From contig DUGU01000315.1 of assembly GCA_013331215.1 (NCBI GenBank), forward strand, positions 1-5,044: DNA of 5,044 nucleotides, in the 5' to 3' direction. Source of the stretch: Methanoregulaceae archaeon. GTDB taxonomy: Archaea > Halobacteriota > Methanomicrobia > Methanomicrobiales > Methanospirillaceae. The position numbers were made by a program, and so were the translations under genes. Position 1 is the stretch's first letter. Every line of letters begins with the position of its first letter. A model generated the notes under the pieces. It ran no database searches, was not told the DNA's origin, and saw nothing but the letters and a program-made list of their open reading frames with translations. Below are positions 1 through 3,139 of the stretch, one piece after another.

Positions 1-258
1 GATCTGCCTCTGTGGGGAGTACGCTGCAATGGTCCTGAGAAGGCCGAGCTTGATTACCGCCCGGTATAGTGAAGACTTTCCGGACCCCCGCGGACCGACG
101 ATCAGAACGACATCCGGATCGAACGCTCTCAGATGCTCGGGGACCGGATAGAACGATTTTAAAAATGGTTCGCTCTCTTCGAACTCCGCCTGCCCCGCTC
201 CAAGGTTCTCCAGCAGGGTGATCAGGTCCCTGCGCCTGTCGATCGTCGGGCTCGTCAT
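1..258 (-). CDS. P-loop NTPase, N-terminal 86 residues (partial, runs off window start)
   Basis: The gene reads leftwards from an ATG at 258-256 and stays open to the window edge, so only the N-terminus is seen. Residues 48-54 (PDVVLIV) form a hydrophobic beta-strand leading into a textbook Walker A motif, GPRGSGKS, at residues 55-62, followed by a helix (SLYRAVIKLGLL). This is the nucleotide-binding start of an AAA/STAND-like or other P-loop ATPase. About 45 mostly charged and helical residues precede it. Walker B, sensor and any effector domains lie outside the window, so the subfamily cannot be named. Its ATG overlaps the stop of the upstream ATPase gene in an ATGA (4 bases), which argues for translational coupling and a shared complex or pathway. 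A purine-rich AGGCGGA about 7 bases upstream could serve as a weak ribosome-binding site. The P-loop assignment is firm; the biological role is unknown. Confidence 0.85.
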   Translation of the reverse strand, partial: MTSPTIDRRRDLITLLENLGAGQAEFEESEPFLKSFYPVPEHLRAFDPDVVLIVGPRGSGKSSLYRAVIKLGLLRTIAAYSPQRQI

Positions 259-1559
259 TTTGTCCGCCTGAACTTCACCGTTATCTTTTCGGTCAAAGCC
301 CGATATTCGGTATCCCTGTTCAGTGTTTCTGCCACATCCCGGAGTTCGTGGTAGAACGCCAGTTTCGGCTTGTACGTGATCGACACTTCGCGGTGGGGCG
401 CCAGTTCGTCATCCTGATCGCCGATATACCAGACCTGATCGTCATACTCGTCCGGGTCCTCGGGATCGGGGGCGTAGTACTCTTCGGAGAAGACGTCGAG
501 CGCCCTCCCCTGAAACGCGGTTCTCGCCGGAGCAGGCTCCACCTCCGGAATCATGGCCTGGACCAGGACGCAGTCCTGCTGGGGGAGTTCCCGGTGGAGG
601 TGCTCCGCACCCATCCTGTGAATCACGTAGGTCAGGCCCTGCCAGCTCTGGTCCGAGCCGGTGCCGATCAGCACCGCGAGATGGGAGATCTCGGCCAGTA
701 CGAGCCCGGCAACGTCCGACAGGCCGCTTCTCGCATCGATAAGAATGAAGTCGGGGCTCAGATGTTCACGAACAGCGTCGAGCATCGAGGCGAAACCGTG
801 ATCCTGGATGGTGAGCGGAAGATCGAGGTCAATCCTGGAGAGTTTCTCCGGATATCGCTGGTTGATGGTGCCCGCCGGAAAGACAATGATCTCTCCGGAG
901 CCTGCGATCTCTGCGCTGGTGCACCGGTGCAGATAGTCGGTCACGTCAACCGGGCCCAGCGGGGCTTCGAGAAGGTAGTCGATGATCCCCCACGCCGGGA
1001 TCGCAGTGGGGTCGTCGGTGAGGAGCCGGCCCACACCCGGGGCGTCGAGGTCCATATCGAGAACGGCAATCCGTTTCCCCTCATGGGCGAGCTGGATGGC
1101 GACGGCCGCGAGGATGGTGCTCCGCCCGACTCCGCCTTTGAACGAGTAGAAGGTGATGATCGGAGGGTGCTCCGGACTCAATTTCCAGAGCGGACCGCCC
1201 TCCAATTCGAACCAGCCGCGCCGGCTCCGGTGGCGGTCCAGGACCCGCAGCCTCTCGGGAAGGTCATCGTCCGGCCGGCCCTCGGTCCAGGCCCGTTCAT
1301 AGATATCTTCGTCGGCGAGGTTTCGACCGCCTCCTATCCATATCTCATCGCTCCAGTTGGGCGCGGCTCTCTCCTTCAGACGTCGGTTCAGCTCATCGAC
1401 GACAGGCTCGAGGTCGGGTGAGTCGGACCAGAGGATGAGACGAAACCGACTGAAGATGTCCTCGAGGAATACCGCCCGTCGGATCGCTCCGGTGGACCGA
1501 AGCGTCGCACGGATCGTCTCGAGCGCGGCCCCCCGGGCTTCGTCGATATGCAGACGCAT
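255..1559 (-). CDS. ParA/MinD-like ATPase with variant KGGVGR Walker A motif
   Basis: This 434-residue protein has a deviant Walker A motif, FKGGVGRST, at residues 140-148, preceded by the strand PPIITFYS. The helix ILAAVAIQLAHEGKRI follows, then the Walker A' strand AVLDMDLDAPGVG (165-177). A Walker B-type strand, FILIDARSGLSDVAG, lies at 271-285, and LAVLIGTGSDQSWQGL (294-309) is a late P-loop strand and loop. This order matches the ParA/MinD/SIMIBI class, but Arg replaces the usual Lys/Gly of KGGxGKT/S. I recall a named KGGVGR-variant ATPase family with this signature. Residues 1-130 form an additional N-terminal domain that I do not recognise, and 360-390 is a very acidic insert (Asp/Glu/Tyr rich). 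ATP binding is likely; the partner is unknown. The ATG overlaps the HEPN gene's stop (TGATG), with GGAGTGATC 5 bases upstream as a good ribosome-binding site. The product is probably cytoplasmic, with no membrane segment. Confidence 0.9.
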   Translation of the reverse strand: MRLHIDEARGAALETIRATLRSTGAIRRAVFLEDIFSRFRLILWSDSPDLEPVVDELNRRLKERAAPNWSDEIWIGGGRNLADEDIYERAWTEGRPDDDLPERLRVLDRHRSRRGWFELEGGPLWKLSPEHPPIITFYSFKGGVGRSTILAAVAIQLAHEGKRIAVLDMDLDAPGVGRLLTDDPTAIPAWGIIDYLLEAPLGPVDVTDYLHRCTSAEIAGSGEIIVFPAGTINQRYPEKLSRIDLDLPLTIQDHGFASMLDAVREHLSPDFILIDARSGLSDVAGLVLAEISHLAVLIGTGSDQSWQGLTYVIHRMGAEHLHRELPQQDCVLVQAMIPEVEPAPARTAFQGRALDVFSEEYYAPDPEDPDEYDDQVWYIGDQDDELAPHREVSITYKPKLAFYHELRDVAETLNRDTEYRALTEKITVKFRRTK

Positions 1560-1981
1560 CAGCTGATCACTCCGTCCAGCTTCATCTGTCCGACGATCTG
1601 ATTGTAGATCGCTCTCGCCTCACGTACCCATACTCGGGCCAGAGGCTCGGGAATCGTTCCCTCAGCGGTATATCGAATTCCCGGCACCCAATTCTTAGTT
1701 AAATCGTAATTTTTGTGATCCCAGGAACTGGCGATGTAGCGCGCACACTGGTACTGAGTGAGGGCGGTCGCGGCTTTGACAGCATCGCGACTCAAGCCGG
1801 AAAAGCCATGTGAAGAGGTATTTGCCGTTTTTATGGCAAATTGCGTGAACGCCTTGAGGGAACATTCCGCCACGTATCCTGCAAGGTATCCGGCTCCGTC
1901 GAACCTGCCGGCGGCGAGGAGAGCCGATGAGTCGGTCAGGTGCTTGCTCGCGGACGCGGCATAGTTGTCCTGGTATGGCAT
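1559..1981 (-). CDS. HEPN-like helical domain protein (140 aa)
   Basis: A small, largely helical protein. Residues 5-24 (starting DNYAASASKHLTDSSALLAA), then GRFDGAGYLAGYVAECSLKAF (25-45), match the HEPN pattern of a first helix, a gRyd-A-YLaGyv-E-cLKA second helix and a conserved Glu-Cys-x-Leu-Lys (E39, C40, L42, K43). The C-terminal part, WVPGIRY (98-104) and the helix EPLARVWVREARAIYNQIVGQM (112-133), fits the last HEPN helices. The catalytic Rx4-6H motif of HEPN RNases is not seen; the closest is R81...H89 (seven residues between), so nuclease activity is doubtful. HEPN proteins are often partners of nucleotidyltransferases or act in toxin-antitoxin and phage-defence systems. I chose the ATG at 1981, not the open-frame extension to 2209, because similarity begins just after it, the upstream part is low-quality sequence, and a TATA-like box sits at 2032-2042. 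It is the first gene of a three-gene operon. Confidence 0.8.
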   Translation of the reverse strand: MPYQDNYAASASKHLTDSSALLAAGRFDGAGYLAGYVAECSLKAFTQFAIKTANTSSHGFSGLSRDAVKAATALTQYQCARYIASSWDHKNYDLTKNWVPGIRYTAEGTIPEPLARVWVREARAIYNQIVGQMKLDGVIS

Positions 1982-2007
1982 ATCCCCTCTGACTCCCTCT
2001 TCAATTG

Positions 2008-2046
2008 GTATTGATCGAGTTATGAACACTACCTTAAAAAAGGCTC
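2008..2046 (-). promoter_or_regulatory. Probable archaeal promoter of the HEPN-ATPase operon
   Basis: On the minus strand the sequence CCTTTTTTAAGG (complement of 2032-2043) is the only AT-rich box in the region upstream of the HEPN ATG at 1981. A transcript starting about 25 bases downstream (near 2010) would leave a leader of roughly 28 bases. That leader holds two purine runs, GAGGGAG and GAGGGG, ahead of the ATG. The box is itself a near-palindrome (CCTT/AAGG). Inferred by position and composition only. Confidence 0.5.
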
Positions 2047-2166
2047 GGGGATACTGGCCTCGTATCCGGTCTCGTCCGCGCCCGACGACGCAGAGTCCCG
2101 GCGCGTCGCGATCCACTCTCCCGCGGCAGGCAGGTCGGCCAGCACTCTGCGCAGTGTGTTTTCCAG
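2029..2166 (-). pseudogene. Possible C-terminal remnant of a lost minus-strand gene (45 codons)
   Basis: A minus-strand frame between an in-frame TGA (2169-2167) and a TAG (2031-2029) reads LENTLRRVLADLPAAGEWIA, then a Ser/Ala/Asp/Glu-rich stretch, ending IPEPFLR. The mix of residues (an amphipathic start, few Arg/Pro runs) is more protein-like than the neighbouring frames. It has no start codon of its own, and its upstream end lies 6 bases from the 69-bp direct repeat at 2175. It may be the tail of a gene cut off when the repeat region was built, once located just upstream of the HEPN gene. Open frames of this length arise easily by chance in GC-rich DNA, so this is weak. Confidence 0.2.
2105..2130 (+). 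repeat. Inverted duplication, left copy
   Basis: GTCGCGAT followed by CTCCCGCGGCAGG (2118-2130) recurs in reverse complement at 2600-2623. The 13-bp block is identical and the GTCGCGAT block is identical; the short spacer between them differs by two bases in length plus one or two substitutions. The copies are about 470 bp apart in opposite orientation. CCGCGG at the centre is itself palindromic. Confidence 0.65.
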
Positions 2167-2174
2167 TCACTCGA

Positions 2175-2243
2175 GGACGCCAGGGGGAAAAACCAATTGT
2201 TACATCCACCTCGGACTAACTATCACTCAAATGGCCGGCACGC
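2175..2243 (+). repeat. 69-bp direct repeat, copy 1
   Basis: Aligns without gaps to 3071-3139 at a constant offset of 896 bases. The core 2189-2240 matches at 47 of 52 positions (mismatches at 2203, 2215, 2217, 2230, 2231). An outer GGACGC (2175-2180) also matches, with a divergent 8-base patch between. The core includes AAAACCAATTGTTA, ATCCACCTCGG and AACTATCACTCA. In copy 2 the same sequence forms the promoter and start of a pilin gene. Here the TTAAAT box has become TTACAT and the frame from the aligned ATG at 2231 encodes nothing recognisable, so this copy looks like a non-functional or separately used duplicate. Confidence 0.85.
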
Positions 2244-2356
2244 TCCGGAGCGCATCAACCCGGCGCTCGCGGGCCACGGCTTCGCCCGGACATGAGATCC
2301 TGAGCGGTGACCCGCTCCCCGCGCATGGTGCCTGCAGACTGCTCTCGACGTCTGCC

Positions 2357-2378
2357 GGCCGGCCGCGAGGGGCCGGTC
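2357..2378. repeat. GC-rich hairpin GGCCGGCC / GGCCGG
   Basis: CCGGCC (2359-2364) pairs with GGCCGG (2371-2376) around a 6-base loop; a G-T wobble and a further G-C pair can extend it. No T-run follows, so it is not a typical terminator. The GGCCGGC word recurs at 2234, 2530, 3061 and 3130, so it may only reflect local composition. Confidence 0.4.
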
Positions 2379-2398
2379 ACCTCTGCTCTCAACTGTTC

Positions 2399-2427
2399 GG
2401 GTGAATATTCTGAGATATCATTCACCC
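2399..2427. repeat. 8-bp inverted repeat GGGTGAAT...ATTCACCC
   Basis: GGGTGAAT at 2399-2406 is perfectly complementary to ATTCACCC at 2420-2427, with a 13-base AT-rich spacer. In DNA this is a plausible operator for a dimeric repressor; in RNA it would be a hairpin. It lies 30 bases before the first CT-tract module. Confidence 0.5.
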
Positions 2428-2457
2428 TGGTCCGGGGCCGGGAGTGGCGATACCCAT

Positions 2458-2498
2458 TCTCTCTCTCTAGTACCGTACCGTACGGTACGGTACTGTAC
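2458..2498. repeat. Module 1: CT tract plus perfect 26-bp GTAC palindrome
   Basis: A (TC)5T tract (2458-2468) leads into a perfect palindrome at 2469-2494 with half-site AGTACCGTACCGT and its exact complement, no spacer and no mismatch. GTAC occurs six times at strict 5-base spacing (2470, 2475, 2480, 2485, 2490, 2495), half a helical turn apart. Such symmetry could be a binding array for a dimeric DNA-binding protein, a cruciform-forming site or a dense methylation target. Confidence 0.9.
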
Positions 2499-2559
2499 TA
2501 TGACTGGGAAACCGACGGGGGTAGCGGCTGGCCGGCCGTGTGAACGACGGGAGGATCGA

Positions 2560-2579
2560 TCGGCCGACCATTCGGCCGG
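2560..2579. repeat. 7-bp GC-rich hairpin with CCAT tetraloop
   Basis: CGGCCGA (2561-2567) pairs with TCGGCCG (2572-2578) around a four-base loop CCAT, extendable by a T-G wobble. CGGCCG is itself palindromic, so the two halves are also direct repeats. No T-run follows. Confidence 0.45.
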
Positions 2580-2599
2580 AGACGGAAGGAAGAATAGCT

Positions 2600-2623
2600 C
2601 CTGCCGCGGGAGGGAATCGCGAC
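2600..2623 (-). repeat. Inverted duplication, right copy
   Basis: Reverse-complement copy of 2105-2130: CCTGCCGCGGGAG (2600-2612) matches the left copy exactly, and ATCGCGAC (2616-2623) is the complement of its GTCGCGAT. It runs directly into the CTCTC pentanucleotide array. Together the pair could form a long-range stem or mark an old inverted duplication. Confidence 0.65.
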
Positions 2624-2661
2624 TCTCCTCTCCTCTCCTCTCCTCTACCTTGAGTACGTAC
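2623..2661. repeat. Module 2: CTCTC pentanucleotide array plus GTACGTAC
   Basis: Positions 2623-2646 are 4.8 perfect tandem copies of the 5-mer CTCTC (strand asymmetric, all pyrimidine). Seven bases later comes the 8-bp palindrome GTACGTAC (2654-2661). Short tandem arrays of this kind change length by polymerase slippage, and all-pyrimidine tracts can form triplex or other non-B DNA. Same layout as modules 1 and 3. Confidence 0.85.
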
Positions 2662-2677
2662 AGGAGCCTGGAGCCGA

Positions 2678-2719
2678 GTCAAGAGAGCTAACAGCTCTAG
2701 AGCTAATAGCTCCCTTGAC
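2678..2719. repeat. 42-bp interrupted dyad with GAGCT/AGCTC repeats
   Basis: The arms are GTCAAG (2678-2683) and CTTGAC (2714-2719). Inside them lie GAGCT-3-AGCTC, a central TA and GAGCT-3-AGCTC, so the whole is symmetric about 2698-2699 except for one mismatched pair and a mismatched 3-base spacer. Sixteen of twenty arm positions pair clearly, and one more A-T pair forms inside the spacer. It could be an operator with two dimer sites or a strong RNA hairpin. Confidence 0.8.
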
Positions 2720-2824
2720 ACAGCTCCAATCCAATCATCCTGATGGCCGGGGTATCGGATCGCGAAACAATCTGGCAAAACCGGTTGCGGACGGAGATCG
2801 ATCATCGTCGGAGAATACAGCGGT

Positions 2825-2840
2825 TCTCTCTCTCTCTCTC
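2825..2840. repeat. (TC)8 dinucleotide repeat
   Basis: Eight uninterrupted TC units abut the first GTAC of the third palindrome module. This is the pyrimidine part of module 3. It is a potential slippage site 70 bases before the start of the short ribbon-helix-helix ORF. Confidence 0.85.
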
Positions 2841-2843
2841 GTA

Positions 2844-2893
2844 CTACTGTGTACACAGTACACACAGCACTGTGTACGCTGTGTACACAGCGG
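2844..2893. repeat. Module 3: 50-bp palindrome built of two 16-bp palindromes
   Basis: Two perfect 16-bp palindromes, TACTGTGTACACAGTA (2845-2860) and CGCTGTGTACACAGCG (2877-2892), are joined by a CACAG-CA-CTGTG dyad. The complete unit is symmetric around 2868-2869, with 19 of 24 arm positions complementary. The shared core is CTGTGTACACAG. It ends 3 bases before the GGAGGTG ribosome-binding site of the ORF at 2910, so it is well placed as an operator or as a leader RNA structure controlling that ORF. Confidence 0.85.
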
Positions 2894-2895
2894 CC

Positions 2896-2902
2896 GGAGG
2901 TG
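2896..2902 (+). promoter_or_regulatory. Perfect archaeal ribosome-binding site GGAGGTG
   Basis: GGAGGTG is fully complementary to the archaeal 16S rRNA 3' end and lies 7 bases before the GTG at 2910. It is the strongest such site in the window and decides that start. It indicates that the short downstream ORF was, or still is, translated. Confidence 0.75.
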
Positions 2903-3070
2903 GTGATCGGTGAGGGTTGACTCGAGCGGAATCTCGATGCGGCAGGTCACCGTCTGGCTACCGGTCGAGATCCACCAGCTGATATGCGCAGATGGCCTGA
3001 ACCTGTCCTGGCCGTCCCCGAGGGGCTCGAGCCGGCCCCGGCATGGCGCCATTCATCAGCGGCCGGCCGG

Positions 3071-3139
3071 GGACGCAGCGAAGGAAAACCAATTGTTAAA
3101 TCCACCTCGGGCCAACTATCACTCAGGTGGCCGGCATGC
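3071..3139 (+). repeat. 69-bp direct repeat, copy 2 (over the pilin promoter and start)
   Basis: Second copy of the element at 2175-2243. It covers the AT-rich promoter box TTAAAT (3096-3101), the probable transcript start, the AGGTG ribosome-binding site and the start codon of the first pilin-like gene. Similarity stops at about 3139, just inside the coding sequence, so the duplicated unit is a promoter-plus-start block and not a gene copy. The pair could support recombination that deletes or duplicates the 896 bp between them. Confidence 0.85.
3085..3129 (+). promoter_or_regulatory. Probable archaeal promoter and ribosome-binding site of the pilin operon
   Basis: An AT-rich box TTAAAT (3096-3101), preceded by the purine-rich AAGGAAAA (3081-3088) as a possible BRE, predicts transcription starting at about 3122-3126. 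AGGTG (3125-3129) is a partial ribosome-binding site 6 bases before the ATG at 3136. The leader would be very short or absent, so translation from GTG 3127 as a leaderless message is also possible. In the upstream repeat copy the box reads TTACAT and AGGTG is lost. Confidence 0.45.

Larger units (their letters stand above)
1982..2909. other. Intergenic region rich in repeats and palindromes, no convincing intact gene
   Basis: This 928-bp stretch separates the leftward HEPN operon from the rightward short ORF and pilin genes. Several frames stay open, but their translations are rich in Arg, Ser, Pro and Gly, lack recognisable domains and cross CT repeats and palindromes, so none is annotated as a gene. 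It holds the HEPN promoter, direct-repeat copy 1 (2175-2243), an inverted duplication (2105-2130 and 2600-2623), three CT-tract plus GTAC-palindrome modules (2458-2498, 2623-2661, 2825-2893), the GAGCT dyad (2678-2719) and GC-rich hairpins. No tRNA cloverleaf or T-rich terminator was seen. Confidence 0.7.

Noticed and set aside
348..1421. 357-codon open frame on the plus strand
   Set aside because: It lies entirely opposite the well-supported KGGVGR ATPase gene and its translation has no domain; long antisense frames are expected in GC-rich genes.
1982..2209. N-terminal extension of the HEPN gene to 216 residues
   Set aside because: The added 76 residues are low-quality Arg/Gly-rich sequence that would run through the promoter box and direct-repeat copy 1; the ATG at 1981 fits the HEPN family start.
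2357..2378. Intrinsic terminator at the GC-rich hairpin
   Set aside because: No T-run follows on either strand, and no supported gene ends nearby.
2231..2404. ORF starting at ATG 2231 in repeat copy 1, aligned to the pilin start region
   Set aside because: After the first three codons the frame shows no pilin signal or hydrophobic helix; only the promoter-start block is duplicated, not the gene.
2467..2865. 132-codon minus-strand and similar plus-strand frames across the palindrome region
   Set aside because: They read through CT repeats and palindromes (e.g. SLSLV, REREREP runs), with no ribosome-binding site or domain.
2458..2893. CRISPR-like array
   Set aside because: The repeated units are not identical, spacers are irregular and no 24-37 bp repeat with uniform spacing exists; the structures are palindromes and microsatellites.
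2175..3139. Insertion sequence between the direct repeats
   Set aside because: No transposase frame and no terminal inverted repeats at the ends of the interval; 52-69 bp direct repeats are too long for a normal target-site duplication.
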